This document shows positions 22,539 to 31,873 of a DNA stretch of 64,000 nt, piece after piece; position 1 is the first letter of the stretch, and every line of letters begins with the position of its first letter. The DNA comes from Cellvibrionaceae bacterium (GTDB lineage Bacteria; Pseudomonadota; Gammaproteobacteria; Pseudomonadales; Cellvibrionaceae), in assembly GCA_025800365.1 (NCBI GenBank), contig JAOXRT010000239.1:1-64000 (forward strand), read 5' to 3'. The notes under the pieces were generated by a model that did no database searches, was not told the DNA's origin, and saw nothing but the letters and a program-made list of their open reading frames with translations. A program made the translations under genes and the position numbers.

Positions 22539-23507
22539 ATGGGTCGGTCTAAGTTTATTGAAGAAGTAAGAAGCGTAATGCGCTTGAGGCAGTTAGCGCT
22601 TGCTACCGAAAAGAACTATATCTATTGGATTCGCTCATTTATTCGACATCAGGGGTATCGTGATGCTGGGCAAATTCACCCTCATGGGGTTGATCAATTT
22701 CTTAGCCATTTAGCAACGCATAAGTCGGTTTCACCGAATACGCAAAATCAGGCCTTGTGTGCGCTAGCCTTTCTTTTTCAACATGTATTGAAACGCGAGC
22801 TTAAAGGCATTAATGCTGTAAGGGCCCGGCAACAGCAGCGGATACCTGTCGTGCTCACTATGCGTGAGGTTCAAACAATACTTAATCATTTAAGCTTCCC
22901 ATTTTGCACTATGATAAAACTCGCTTGGGGCGCGGGCTTGCGTAAGGCAGAGGTTTTAAATCTTCGTATTAAAGATGTTGATTTTGACAATCACTGTTTA
23001 ACTATTCGACAAGGCAAAGGCGGGAAAGATAGAGTTACCGTTTTGCCAAATGGCGCTGTTGAGGAAATACTACAGTTAATTGAACTGGCTGAAGCCTTTT
23101 ACCAAGACGATATCAAACAAGGCTTCGGTGAAGTAAGCATGCCCTACGCCTTAGCCAAGAAGTTTCCCAATGAGGCCAAAGCTCTGCATTGGCGCTATTT
23201 GTTTTCGGCCAGTAAACGGGGTATCGATCCAATTAGCGGAAGGGAGAAACGTCACCACATTCACCCTTCTGGGCTTGAGAAGAAACTCAGGCAAGCGGTG
23301 CGTAATAGCGGCATTCGCAAGAAGGTTACCGTGCACACTTTTCGGCATACCTTTGCTACGCAGCTTTTGCAAAATGGCTATGATATACGCACGGTGCAGG
23401 AGTTATTGGGCCATACGGATTTGAAAACCACGCAAATTTATACCCATGTTTTACAGCGCGGTGGTAATGCGGTAATAAGCCCTTTGGATGCGGCCACTTT
23501 AAATTAG
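22539..23507 (+). CDS. intI: Integron integrase (tyrosine recombinase, IntI family)
   Basis: 322 residues. It integrates and excises cassettes by attI x attC and attC x attC recombination on folded single-stranded attC. The N-terminal core-binding domain (residues 1-90) precedes the catalytic domain with Arg135 (GAGLRKAEVL), Lys160, His266 and Arg269 (VHTFRHTFATQLL), His292 (LLGHTD) and the nucleophile Tyr301 (TTQIYTHV). The segment around residues 187-222 (GEVSMPYALAKKFPNEAKAL, HWRYLFSA) is the extra helix region unique to IntI and absent from XerC/D. The frame is intact with all catalytic residues, so it may be active. It is divergent from the array and preceded by a LexA box, so expression should rise in the SOS response. 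Confidence 0.96.
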   Translation: MGRSKFIEEVRSVMRLRQLALATEKNYIYWIRSFIRHQGYRDAGQIHPHGVDQFLSHLATHKSVSPNTQNQALCALAFLFQHVLKRELKGINAVRARQQQRIPVVLTMREVQTILNHLSFPFCTMIKLAWGAGLRKAEVLNLRIKDVDFDNHCLTIRQGKGGKDRVTVLPNGAVEEILQLIELAEAFYQDDIKQGFGEVSMPYALAKKFPNEAKALHWRYLFSASKRGIDPISGREKRHHIHPSGLEKKLRQAVRNSGIRKKVTVHTFRHTFATQLLQNGYDIRTVQELLGHTDLKTTQIYTHVLQRGGNAVISPLDAATLN

Positions 23508-23542
23508 TAATGGCCTTTGTATCTATTGACTTGGTGTTTAGC

Positions 23543-23576
23543 AGCCTGCACTTTACTGGGCAATAAAGTGCAGGCT
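23543..23576. terminator. Strong hairpin between convergent intI and dipeptidase genes
   Basis: A 13-bp perfect stem (AGCCTGCACTTTA with its complement) and 8-base loop. No long T-tract follows on either strand, but the position between convergent genes suggests a shared stop. Confidence 0.6.
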
Positions 23577-23592
23577 AGTTGCTATTCTACGT

Positions 23593-24810
23593 TTAATGCT
23601 TTGCTGCGTAGTCTTCTACTTGCTGCCACACACGTAGCATATTACCGCCTAAGATCTTGCGGATATCTTCTTCGCTATAGCCACGGTTTATTAAGCCTTG
23701 CACCAAGGCCGGGTAGCTGGCCACATCTTTTAGGTTTTCTGGTAGTGAATCGCCAACACCATCGTAATCAGAGCCAACGCCTAGGTAATCTATACCCACC
23801 AATTTAACCGCGTAATCAAAATGATCTAGCACTTGATCCAGGCTTGCATATGGGTATGGGTTTTCTTTCTTAAATTGCTTTTTAAAGGCTTCAATATCGG
23901 CTTCGCTAGCCTTTGGGTTAGCTGCTTTATATTTGGCTAGGGCTTCTTTTTGCTTGCCGCCGTATTTAGTAGCTTCTTCGTGAATAAAAGCCGAGCCGAA
24001 GTTAATTTGAATAACGCCGCCGTTCTTTTTCAATGCTAGCAGCATTTTGTCATCCATATTGCGCTCCCAGCCTGGGGTAAAGTGGCGCAATGAGGAATGC
24101 GAGGCAATTACAGGAGCTTTACTTACTGCCATCACATCATAAAAAGCCTGATCAGATACATGAGAAATATCCACGATCATGCCGATATTGTTCATTTCGC
24201 TAATCAGTTTTTTGCCAAAGTCGCTAAGGCCTTGGTGAGGTTTATCTTCCGAATAAGAAGAGTCGCTAATATGATTACTCTTGGCGTGGGCTAGGGTGAT
24301 ATAGCGGATACCACGCTCGAAGAAATAATTAAGGTTCTCCATTTTGCCTTCGATAGGTGTGCCGTTTTCCATACCTAAAGGCAATGAGATTTTTCCGTTC
24401 TTTTGGTTATCCAGCATCTCTTGGCTGCTATAAGCCAAGGCAAATTTATTGGGTGCGCGCCCTACCATCGCCTCTACCCTATCGATTAAGCGATCTGCCA
24501 AGGCAATACTGCCGCCTTTTTGCTCGTATTCGGCCGGGATATAGATCGACATAAAGGCAGCATCTAAGCCACCGACCACAGCGCGAGGATAATCGAAATC
24601 ACCATCTTCAGTGGCCTTGGTAACATCGGCGTAGCTATCTTCTATGCGATACGGCACATCAATATGGGTATCTACGATAAGAGCCTCTTTGGCGAGCTGC
24701 TTGGCTCGATCGCTGATTTCAATGCCGGCCTGTGCAGTAAGCTGCAAGCCTAAGCTGGCGCTAAAAAGCAGTGCAATTGCGGTTTTCTTAAGCTTTGGGT
24801 GATTCACCAT
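23593..24810 (-). CDS. Membrane dipeptidase family (peptidase M19) protein, exported
   Basis: 405 residues with a signal peptide (IALLFSASLGLQLTAQA). The M19 zinc-binuclear site is visible: VDTHIDVP (His-x-Asp), LPLGMENG (bridging Glu), VDISHVSD and ASHSSLRH (His ligands), and GSDYDGVG near the C-terminus (Asp). Members hydrolyse dipeptides, including D-amino-acid-containing ones. The periplasmic location suggests a role in peptide scavenging or turnover. Length is normal. It is convergent with intI and is the first ordinary gene beyond the integron. Confidence 0.92.
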   Translation of the reverse strand: MVNHPKLKKTAIALLFSASLGLQLTAQAGIEISDRAKQLAKEALIVDTHIDVPYRIEDSYADVTKATEDGDFDYPRAVVGGLDAAFMSIYIPAEYEQKGGSIALADRLIDRVEAMVGRAPNKFALAYSSQEMLDNQKNGKISLPLGMENGTPIEGKMENLNYFFERGIRYITLAHAKSNHISDSSYSEDKPHQGLSDFGKKLISEMNNIGMIVDISHVSDQAFYDVMAVSKAPVIASHSSLRHFTPGWERNMDDKMLLALKKNGGVIQINFGSAFIHEEATKYGGKQKEALAKYKAANPKASEADIEAFKKQFKKENPYPYASLDQVLDHFDYAVKLVGIDYLGVGSDYDGVGDSLPENLKDVASYPALVQGLINRGYSEEDIRKILGGNMLRVWQQVEDYAAKH

Positions 24811-25021
24811 GAATAGCTCTCTTCGTTGATTATTGGTCTATATTGTTGAAAACAAAGGCGATATTACGAAGTTCGGGGCAAATAAGCAAAACCGCCTAGG
24901 TCGCCTAAATTAACCATTACTAAGTGTTATGGTAAATAAGTGAAATCGACTTACACTTATATAAGGTGCTTTATACGACAAGCGCCACAAATCGCGACAT
25001 TACGCTCATTAAGATAAGCAT

Positions 25022-28000
25022 ATGGAATGCAGGGTGTTCCCCACAAAAGTTAGCACTCATTCGATTACTCACCTACTGCTTTGGCTAATGCTCAGCTGGA
25101 GCCTAAGCCATGTTCCATCGCTAGCTAGCGAAAGCCTCTTCGATATTGCTGACCCTGTAGTATTTCCCGTAGACACACAAAAAAATACCCTGCTCATTAC
25201 CTCAATGACGCGTTCGTCCAGCGGCTTATTATGGGCGGCCTCCCATTTTCATGGCTTACATCAATACGATGGTTACGAATTTAGGGATGTAAAGTATCAG
25301 GACACTCAAGGCAATGTGCTTGCCAAGCAAGCCTTCAGCTCTGTGGTCGCCGCAGCCGATGGCATTATCTGGGCGGGCTCCTCCAGCAATGGCTTATATC
25401 GTCTGTCAGAGTCGGAGCAGAGCTTTCGGCACTTTAGCCACAAGCCCAATGACAAAAACACCATCACTGGCAATTCGATATACACATTATTGCTCGATGG
25501 CGAGCGAGGCCTTTGGATAGCGAGCGAAAGAGGTTTAGAGTATTTAAGTTTTAAAAGCGAGACATTCGAAGCCATAAAGCTAGCCAATCTAAGCGGCTCT
25601 ATTCGCAGCCTAAGCTACGATCTTAAAGGCAACTTATTGCTTGGCTCTGATCAGGGCCTGTTTCGTTTTTCGCCACCAAGCGATCGAAATTTCCTTGAAC
25701 CTATTCAATCACAACACTTGCTTGAAGATATCCAAGTCAGTACGGTGAAAGCCGATCAACAATCCCAGCTCTGGGTTGGCAGTACTTCATCGGGCTTGTA
25801 CTTTATTAACGCTGCAGACAAAGCTAAAAACATCGCCGAGATTGGCCGCGTTACCTCTATAGAGTTGGTTGATAATGAAGTATGGGTACTCAGCTTACAA
25901 AATCATCGCAACATTCAAATCTTCGATAACAACACAGGCAAACTCAAAAAAGTTTTAGCACACGACCCATTTCGCCCAGGTGGTTTGTCAGACGGCACTC
26001 TTTGGAGCTTATATCACGATCAGGCAGGTATTGTTTGGCTTGGTGGCCTAAGCCTTCAGCTGATACCGCCGGCAAGACGCTATTCACGTAACATTCTGTA
26101 TTCACCAGCAAAGCCAGCACCTGGGTTTAAAGCTGATTTGTCGGGCATTATAGAGCTAGACAACGGCAACTTTTGGATAAGCAGCCGCAGCGAGGGAGTC
26201 GATGTCTTTAACCCCTACACCGGTTTTGTTCAGAGCCTTAAGCAAAACAATGGCGAGCCCAGCTTACCCAGTAATCATATTGTCGAACTTGCTAAAGAGC
26301 CAAACGGAGATATTTGGCTGCTGAGCGCTGGGGCCGGCACATGGCGTTATCGGCAAACATTAAACGCCGATGGTAGCCAAACTTGGCAAAAAGAGCGCTG
26401 CCGGCTAGCCGGGCAAGTCGATTCATTAAGTTCAGCCAACAACATTCACCTTTTAAGCAGTCAATCGACATTTATAGTGGTGCGTCAAGGCACTGAGCGC
26501 GGCACTTACCTTTACAATAAACAGAAGCATGATAGCTGTGAATTTAATAAAATCGCAGCGCTTCAGGGCATTAGCCCACGCTCCATTATCAGCTATGACG
26601 ATCACAATAGCCTGCTGCTCTTTGGAAACAAGATCTTTTTGTTTAATAGTGAAAACAATTCTCTCAAGGAGCTCAGCCTGGAAGTACAAGATAATAAGAG
26701 CACGATTCTGCCCACCTTGGTCAAGGGCTATCGCACATCATCCGGCAAGCATTTTTTCAGTACCGCCGATACCACTTATCAGCTAAAGGCTATTAAAGAG
26801 GGTAAGCTGATCATCCGCGAAGTTCTTAATGGCCTAAATGAAAACTGGTTATTCGATGAAGATGTGTTTGGTAATTTATGGGGCTTTGGCGCTTATTGGC
26901 TAAAGGGCGCTGAACAAGCGCAATTATTCGACAGGGGCAACGGCAACATAAATGACGCTGGCGCTTCAATTAAATTTTGGCACAGCCCCAATGACGATTT
27001 TGTTTTTTTAACCCAGCAAGGTATGCAATTGCTAAGGCCCAGTGCATTTAGCTTAGATCAGTCAGAGCCCGCTCTTATCGTGAACAAGGTACGAATCGAT
27101 GGTAAAGAGGTGCAAGGGCAAACTCAACACATTGAACTACAAGCCGATCAACACAGTTTTAGTGTTAGTTTTTCAGCTTTGGATTATGTTCGACCCCAGC
27201 AGATAAAGTATCGCTATCGTTTAGATGGCTACAACAATAACTGGATAGAGACCGACGCCAAAGCTCGACATGCAAGCTACACCAATTTGTCGCCAGGCCA
27301 ATATACTTTTCGCCTACAGGCTACACAGCGCACAGCTGGCTGGCCCAACAAAGAGCTTATTGTGCAAGTTAATATATTGCCCGCCTGGTATGAAACCCAC
27401 TGGTTTCGCCTAATCGCGGTATTACTTGTAAGCGCCCTACTTTATATTATTTATCTTTGCCGCCTGCGTTATTATCGCCATAAAAAAATCGAACTCGAAA
27501 AACTGGTCAGCGCCCGCACTGCTGACCTTGCGCAATCGATGCAACAACTAAAAGATACCCAAGAGCAACTACTCAATAGCGAGAAGCAAGCGGCCCTAGG
27601 TCGGCTTGTTGCTGGAGTAGCCCATCAAATAAACACTCCGCTGGGCGTAGTGAAAATGGCCGCATCTATGGTCGCCGATTTGGCCAAGCAAAGCCTCAAA
27701 CGACTCAGTTCTACAAGTATCAATCAGCAGGAACTAGATCACCAACAACAGCGCCTACGCAGCAGCACCACCTTGCTAGACGGTAATTTGCAGCGTCTAT
27801 CAGCCCTAGTCGAAAGCTTCAAAAAGATATCTGTGGATGAGGCTGACTGGAAGCAGACCGAGTTTAATGTGGCCGAAACCGTTGCCGGCATACCTGCTTC
27901 CTTGCATGATAAGATTGAAGAACACCATATTCAGCTCTGCATTTCTATCGAGCCAGATCTCGATATCTACAGCTACCCTGAGCTACTGCATTATATTGTT

Positions 28001-28342
28001 TGCGAGCTGCTCAAGAATGCCGTTAGCCATGCTTATGATGGTATCGAGCATGAACAAGCCATCATCAATTTAAAGATTGAGCTATGTGAAGGCAGTGATC
28101 AGCAGCAGGCAGAACAATTTCTGATTATCGAGGTCGATGACAATGGACAAGGTATCAGCGAAGCGCTTAGGGATACTATATTTGATCCTTTCACCGCAGC
28201 TAAGCCGGCGAACCTTGGCCTAGGGCTACACACATTGGTTAACCTGGTAAATGAGGTACTGCAAGGTGAGCTAAGTGTTTGCCATAAGCCCCAAGGCGGC
28301 TGCAGTTTTAAAGTTAGCTACCCTTTATCCTCTCCCAAATAA
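25022..28342 (+). CDS. Large sensor histidine kinase with two-component propeller and Y_Y_Y domain
   Basis: 1106 residues. After an N-terminal signal or anchor segment, residues about 45-690 are periplasmic beta-propeller repeats (blades such as GLLWAASHFHGLHQYDGYEF and GIIWAGSSSNGLYRLSES). A Y_Y_Y domain follows (KYRYRLDGYNNNWIETDAKA), then a membrane helix (LIAVLLVSALLYIIYLC), a coiled coil and the kinase core. His868 in AGVAHQINTPLG is the phospho-acceptor, and the ATPase lobe shows ELLKNAVSHAYDG and VDDNGQGISEALRD. There is no receiver or DNA-binding domain, unlike the Bacteroides hybrid proteins with the same sensor, so a separate response regulator is needed. None is adjacent. The signal is probably a periplasmic saccharide or similar ligand (inference). 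Confidence 0.9.
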   Translation: MECRVFPTKVSTHSITHLLLWLMLSWSLSHVPSLASESLFDIADPVVFPVDTQKNTLLITSMTRSSSGLLWAASHFHGLHQYDGYEFRDVKYQDTQGNVLAKQAFSSVVAAADGIIWAGSSSNGLYRLSESEQSFRHFSHKPNDKNTITGNSIYTLLLDGERGLWIASERGLEYLSFKSETFEAIKLANLSGSIRSLSYDLKGNLLLGSDQGLFRFSPPSDRNFLEPIQSQHLLEDIQVSTVKADQQSQLWVGSTSSGLYFINAADKAKNIAEIGRVTSIELVDNEVWVLSLQNHRNIQIFDNNTGKLKKVLAHDPFRPGGLSDGTLWSLYHDQAGIVWLGGLSLQLIPPARRYSRNILYSPAKPAPGFKADLSGIIELDNGNFWISSRSEGVDVFNPYTGFVQSLKQNNGEPSLPSNHIVELAKEPNGDIWLLSAGAGTWRYRQTLNADGSQTWQKERCRLAGQVDSLSSANNIHLLSSQSTFIVVRQGTERGTYLYNKQKHDSCEFNKIAALQGISPRSIISYDDHNSLLLFGNKIFLFNSENNSLKELSLEVQDNKSTILPTLVKGYRTSSGKHFFSTADTTYQLKAIKEGKLIIREVLNGLNENWLFDEDVFGNLWGFGAYWLKGAEQAQLFDRGNGNINDAGASIKFWHSPNDDFVFLTQQGMQLLRPSAFSLDQSEPALIVNKVRIDGKEVQGQTQHIELQADQHSFSVSFSALDYVRPQQIKYRYRLDGYNNNWIETDAKARHASYTNLSPGQYTFRLQATQRTAGWPNKELIVQVNILPAWYETHWFRLIAVLLVSALLYIIYLCRLRYYRHKKIELEKLVSARTADLAQSMQQLKDTQEQLLNSEKQAALGRLVAGVAHQINTPLGVVKMAASMVADLAKQSLKRLSSTSINQQELDHQQQRLRSSTTLLDGNLQRLSALVESFKKISVDEADWKQTEFNVAETVAGIPASLHDKIEEHHIQLCISIEPDLDIYSYPELLHYIVCELLKNAVSHAYDGIEHEQAIINLKIELCEGSDQQQAEQFLIIEVDDNGQGISEALRDTIFDPFTAAKPANLGLGLHTLVNLVNEVLQGELSVCHKPQGGCSFKVSYPLSSPK

Positions 28343-28430
28343 GCACCAAGAAATAAGTACCAAGAAATAAGCAGCGTTCCGATAAGAGGTTTTTAAAAAT
28401 AAAACAGGCATAAAAATCAGACAAAAAAAT

Positions 28431-28447
28431 GGGGGCAAAAAGCCCCC
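28431..28447 (-). terminator. Rho-independent terminator of the universal stress protein gene
   Basis: GGGGGC, A5 loop, GCCCCC stem. On the minus strand it is followed by ATTTTTTTG. Confidence 0.88.
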
Positions 28448-28513
28448 TAAGATCTCTAGCCGAGTGATAAACCGGTTTCGAGCGTGTCGAATTTTCTTGT
28501 TGTTAATAACGCT

Positions 28514-29320
28514 TTAGTTAAGCGCCATTACATCCATTTCTAATTGAGTTAATACTCGCTCAGAAGTATTACCTCGCATGGCAGCCAATAAGCCCTTACG
28601 AGCCAAGGTACCAATCAATACAATGTCTGCGTCCAATTCTTTGGCGGCTTCAGAAATCACATCTTCTGGCGCACCCTGGCGAATATGAACATGATCCGAA
28701 TCCATTCCCAACTTACGTAGCAAGCTACCGCGATCTGGGATATTCATCGTATCGGTATAGGCGTTTACTACATGTAAATCGGCACCATACAATTCAGCGG
28801 ACCATTTACCGCGTGAAACAATCTTGTCGTTCAGCTCTTGATAGCGCTCGTCTTTGGCTTGCGCATTAATCGCTGCCAAAACGGTCTTACGATGGTATTC
28901 AGCACCTGGGCGTACAATCAAAACCGGGCACTTAGCGTTACGCAATAACGCCCACTTTGAATCACTGAAGCGAATACCTTTTTCGCTATCGCCGTAATCT
29001 GGAATCACGATCATGTCGGTCTGGAAGTGTTTACCAGAAGACAACAAGGCTTTTTGCCAATCGTGCGCCCAACAAATCTCTGCGGTGTACTCTAAACCTT
29101 CTTTTTCCATACGCTTAGATAGCGCAGAAAAATTAGCAACATCGCTGTACATATCTGGGTTGCGATGACTGGTGTCTACCGAATGACCATCCACACCAAT
29201 AAAAATGTGAATTTCAGGTGCGCTGTCACGCATCTTTGCAGTGATGATGGCACGCTCTAATGCAGGGTGCTCATCACGCGTTGGATCAATAACAACCAGT
29301 AAGTTTTCTTTTGTACTCAT
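28514..29320 (-). CDS. Universal stress protein, tandem-domain (UspE-like)
   Basis: 268 residues with two Usp domains. The first begins ENLLVVIDPTRDEHPALERA. The first ends around KCPVLIVRPG, and the second begins KTVLAAINAQAKD and contains ADIVLIGTLARKGLLAAMRG before TSERVL. The GxxG ATP-type motif is only partly kept, as in UspE. Such proteins help survival under energy or oxygen stress. In Pseudomonas several are controlled by Anr, and anr lies nearby here. The start has GAAGG about 10 bases upstream. It is divergent from the hemN-like gene. Confidence 0.88.
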   Translation of the reverse strand: MSTKENLLVVIDPTRDEHPALERAIITAKMRDSAPEIHIFIGVDGHSVDTSHRNPDMYSDVANFSALSKRMEKEGLEYTAEICWAHDWQKALLSSGKHFQTDMIVIPDYGDSEKGIRFSDSKWALLRNAKCPVLIVRPGAEYHRKTVLAAINAQAKDERYQELNDKIVSRGKWSAELYGADLHVVNAYTDTMNIPDRGSLLRKLGMDSDHVHIRQGAPEDVISEAAKELDADIVLIGTLARKGLLAAMRGNTSERVLTQLEMDVMALN

Positions 29321-29484
29321 AATGTAAGTGCCTTCTTTTATATACTCGACTAAAGTGGTTACTAATATAGTCCAGAATCTAAAACTTACTTATGATTTAA
29401 CTCAACTGTTTGCTCTATCCTTGGCAAGCAATTCATTCATCGCAATCCGTTCGAAACATGCTACTTAAATCGCGCTGTTAGAAC

Positions 29485-29498
29485 TTGATCTCCATCAA
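29485..29498. promoter_or_regulatory. FNR/Anr box upstream of the hemN-like gene
   Basis: TTGAT-CTCC-ATCAA is a perfect FNR/Anr site. A TATA-rich stretch at 29511-29518 follows. The site lies between the divergent usp and hemN-like genes and may serve either; hemN genes are known FNR/Anr targets. Confidence 0.85.
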
Positions 29499-29620
29499 TT
29501 ACGATCCCCTTATATAAAGCGCCAAATACCTACAAATACTATGGCATTGATCCATATCAACATCTGCTGCATAAGGCATGGATAAACTGCAACTATCGTA
29601 AACTTGGGATACTTGCCACC

Positions 29621-30916
29621 GTGAACAATCCAAATACCCAGGCCCATCAATGCTTTGATTTAGCGGCCCAGCAGCATCCGCATTTATTGCGCAGCGCCAG
29701 CTATAACTACCCCCACCGTATGGCCTTTGCGCCGCTTGAGGATCAAAATCTCCAGCCACAAGGGCAGCGCTTAAGCATTTCTCCCCTGGCCCTTTGGATT
29801 AACCTGCCCGCAAGGCAGTTCGATGCACCGCTAGGCCGCCCCTTCTTCGACGCCTTGATCAATGAGATTAATATACGCAAAGAGCTTTATGGCCGACGTC
29901 CCGTTACTCAGCTTTTATTGCGCCACCCCTTTGTGCATTTTCAGGGTGCTGATATCACTGAGCTAATGCATATATTGGCCAGCAGTTTTCGCCTGAGCCA
30001 CCGTGATAATTCGCCAATTGAATATTGCGCGGAGCTAAGCCTTGAAGAAGCCAACACAGCCAATATGGCGCTACTTAAAGGGTTGGGCTTCAATGAATTT
30101 ATCTTGAGCTTGCCGCCATCACTGAACAAAGAAGAGCAGCAAGCACTGGATGATATATGGCAGCAAGCCAAAGAGTTTGGTCCTGACAGCTTAGCAATAA
30201 GACTGCCATATGGGCATTCGAGCCAGGATCTGCACGGCATGCGTACGCTGCTCGACAAGGTGTTGGAGCTGAGAGCTGATCGAGTTTTATTAACGCCCTC
30301 CAGCGAATTAGATCGCTGGAATCTGGCCGATAAAATAAGCGAGCACGGCAGCTACAGCGCCAGCCAATTTACACTGATATATAACGCCATGCGCCACGCT
30401 GGCTACCGGGCAATCGGCAACGATTGCTTTGTAAATGGCAAAGATTCATTGGCTATTGCTCAGAACCAGAACCGACTGCGCCGCACGGCCATTGCTTACA
30501 ACTCCGTTAATGCCTCAGATCTGCTTGGCTTTGGCCCCGCGGCCAGCAGCCAGCTAGGCAGCCATTACGAATGCAATAGCAGCCAACTGGCTCAATACAG
30601 CAAGAAGCTAGAGCAAAGCCAGCTCGCCATCGATAAGGTACTGCAGCTAAGCCCTAAAGCCAAAGCCTGCAGAGTCGTGGCCGATCAACTATTGTGCTAC
30701 CACCGCCTTGATATTCACTATATCGAAAACCGCTATGACTTGGCCCTGTCATCATTGGCCGACAATATCAGCTGGGAGCTCAATACAGAGGCCAATATGG
30801 AGCTGATGCGAATACATAATGGACTACTGCAGTTAACAGACGATGGTGTTTTAAGACTCCTCTTTATCACCGACACCTTCTTGTCTGGACTGCTAAAATC
30901 AGAGTTTAGGGAATAA
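29621..30916 (+). CDS. HemN-like protein lacking the radical-SAM cysteines
   Basis: 431 residues that follow the layout of oxygen-independent coproporphyrinogen III oxidase (HemN) along their length: YNYPHRM near the start, SPLALWINLP at the first strand, SSQFTLIYNAMRHAGYRAIGNDCF, NRLRRTAIAY and DLLGFGPAASSQLG, then a C-terminal domain. The CxxxCxxC cluster motif that should follow the first strand (residues 63-75) is replaced by LPARQFDAPLGRP. The GGGTP SAM-binding motif is also missing (RHPFVHF). The frame is uninterrupted and an FNR box lies upstream, so it seems maintained rather than recently broken. It cannot do radical-SAM chemistry as written; a haem-binding or regulatory role is possible. 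A GTG start at 29621 is used. It precedes anr, as hemN does in Pseudomonas. Confidence 0.82.
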   Translation: MNNPNTQAHQCFDLAAQQHPHLLRSASYNYPHRMAFAPLEDQNLQPQGQRLSISPLALWINLPARQFDAPLGRPFFDALINEINIRKELYGRRPVTQLLLRHPFVHFQGADITELMHILASSFRLSHRDNSPIEYCAELSLEEANTANMALLKGLGFNEFILSLPPSLNKEEQQALDDIWQQAKEFGPDSLAIRLPYGHSSQDLHGMRTLLDKVLELRADRVLLTPSSELDRWNLADKISEHGSYSASQFTLIYNAMRHAGYRAIGNDCFVNGKDSLAIAQNQNRLRRTAIAYNSVNASDLLGFGPAASSQLGSHYECNSSQLAQYSKKLEQSQLAIDKVLQLSPKAKACRVVADQLLCYHRLDIHYIENRYDLALSSLADNISWELNTEANMELMRIHNGLLQLTDDGVLRLLFITDTFLSGLLKSEFRE

Positions 30917-31056
30917 ACTAAAATCAAATTGGAATAAAAAACCCAAAAGCGCTCAAATATTAAACACATAGACTATAGAAGCCCTAGTAATACCAGAGAT
31001 AAGTAGTAAAATTAAGGGCTCACTAATATGCTTTTTGAGCGATAATCTAGCCAGCA

Positions 31057-31812
31057 GTGAATGTAATGACATCAAATATCATCAGCAAAACAACACGTTG
31101 CCACCATAACCCTCAGGTTTCCTGTGGTGACTGTCGTCTGAATAGTATCTGCCTGCCGATTAGCGTGCATGTAGACGAGCTAGATAGATTAGACGAAATC
31201 ATCCAGCGTGGCCGCCCGCTGCATAAAGGTGATTATCTATATCACGCCAATGACCCGTTTACCTCGGTATATGCGGTACGCTCGGGCACCATTAAATCGA
31301 TTCGTATTACCAATGACGGTGAAGAACAGGTTACCGGCTTCCATCTACCTGGAGAAATTCTAGGAATGGATGGTATTGCACAAAACGTGCACACTAATTC
31401 TGCCATTGCCTTAGAAACCACTGCCGTCTGTGAGATTCCCTTTTCTCGCATGGAAGAGCTAAGCATCAAGATTCCAAGCTTGCAGCGTCATTTCTTCCAG
31501 CTAATGAGCCAAGAAATTACTGCGGATCAGCAGCTAATTACTTTGCTGAGTAAAAACAGTGCTGAAGAGCGCGTAGCTTCAATGCTTTTAAGCATCTCTA
31601 CCCGCAACCACCGCCGTCAGCTGTCTGCGACCCTTTTCCGTTTGGCTATGTCACGTGCGGATATGGGCAACTATTTAGGCCTTACCGTTGAAACCGTAAG
31701 CCGTGTTTTAAGTCGCTTCCAAAAGCAGGATATTTTATCGGTTGATAAAAAAGAGATTGAAATTTTGGATATGGACGCCCTGAAAAGAGCAGCAAAAACA
31801 GAAACCTGTTAA
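31057..31812 (+). CDS. anr: Anr/FNR oxygen-sensing transcriptional regulator
   Basis: About 250 residues. N-terminal cysteines in CHHNP...SCGDCRLNSICLP (Cys15, 23, 26, 32) and a central ETTAVCEIPF cysteine provide ligands for the oxygen-labile 4Fe-4S cluster. The cyclic-nucleotide-like sensor domain contains AVRSGTIKSIRITNDGEEQV and GFHLPGEILG. The dimerisation helix is followed by the HTH SRADMGNYLGLTVETVSRVL, with the E-SR residues that read TTGAT. Similarity to Pseudomonas Anr is evident throughout. It activates anaerobic and microaerobic genes; likely local targets are the hemN-like and ompW genes. The start is GTG 31057 or ATG 31066. A strong terminator follows. Confidence 0.95.
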   Translation: MNVMTSNIISKTTRCHHNPQVSCGDCRLNSICLPISVHVDELDRLDEIIQRGRPLHKGDYLYHANDPFTSVYAVRSGTIKSIRITNDGEEQVTGFHLPGEILGMDGIAQNVHTNSAIALETTAVCEIPFSRMEELSIKIPSLQRHFFQLMSQEITADQQLITLLSKNSAEERVASMLLSISTRNHRRQLSATLFRLAMSRADMGNYLGLTVETVSRVLSRFQKQDILSVDKKEIEILDMDALKRAAKTETC

Positions 31813-31839
31813 TCGTTTTTTCAGTTTCTTAAAGTCAAA

Positions 31840-31867
31840 AAAAAGCCCGCCATTTGGCGGGCTTTTT
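31840..31867. terminator. Bidirectional terminator between anr and ompW
   Basis: GC-rich stem AGCCCGCC/GGCGGGCT with 4-base loop, A-tract on the left and T-tract on the right, so it works for both convergent genes. Confidence 0.93.
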
Positions 31868-31873
31868 GCGTTC

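Larger units (their letters stand above)
9870..23507. mobile_element. Chromosomal integron: intI, attI and 19 recognisable cassettes, with eroded distal tail
   Basis: A tyrosine recombinase of the IntI type (22539-23507, +) is followed on its 5' side by an attI junction and a long run of small minus-strand genes. From 12299 to 22134 each gene is followed by an imperfect palindrome of 57-96 bases bounded by TAACGC on the left and TTGTTA on the right (plus strand), the form of attC sites. The layout (intI divergent from a one-way array) is that of sedentary chromosomal integrons. Eighteen attC sites are well formed and one (12299-12394) is decayed. From about 9.9 to 12.3 kb the genes remain cassette-like but attC sites are lost, as expected for the oldest end. 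Exact left limit is uncertain. Confidence 0.95.
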
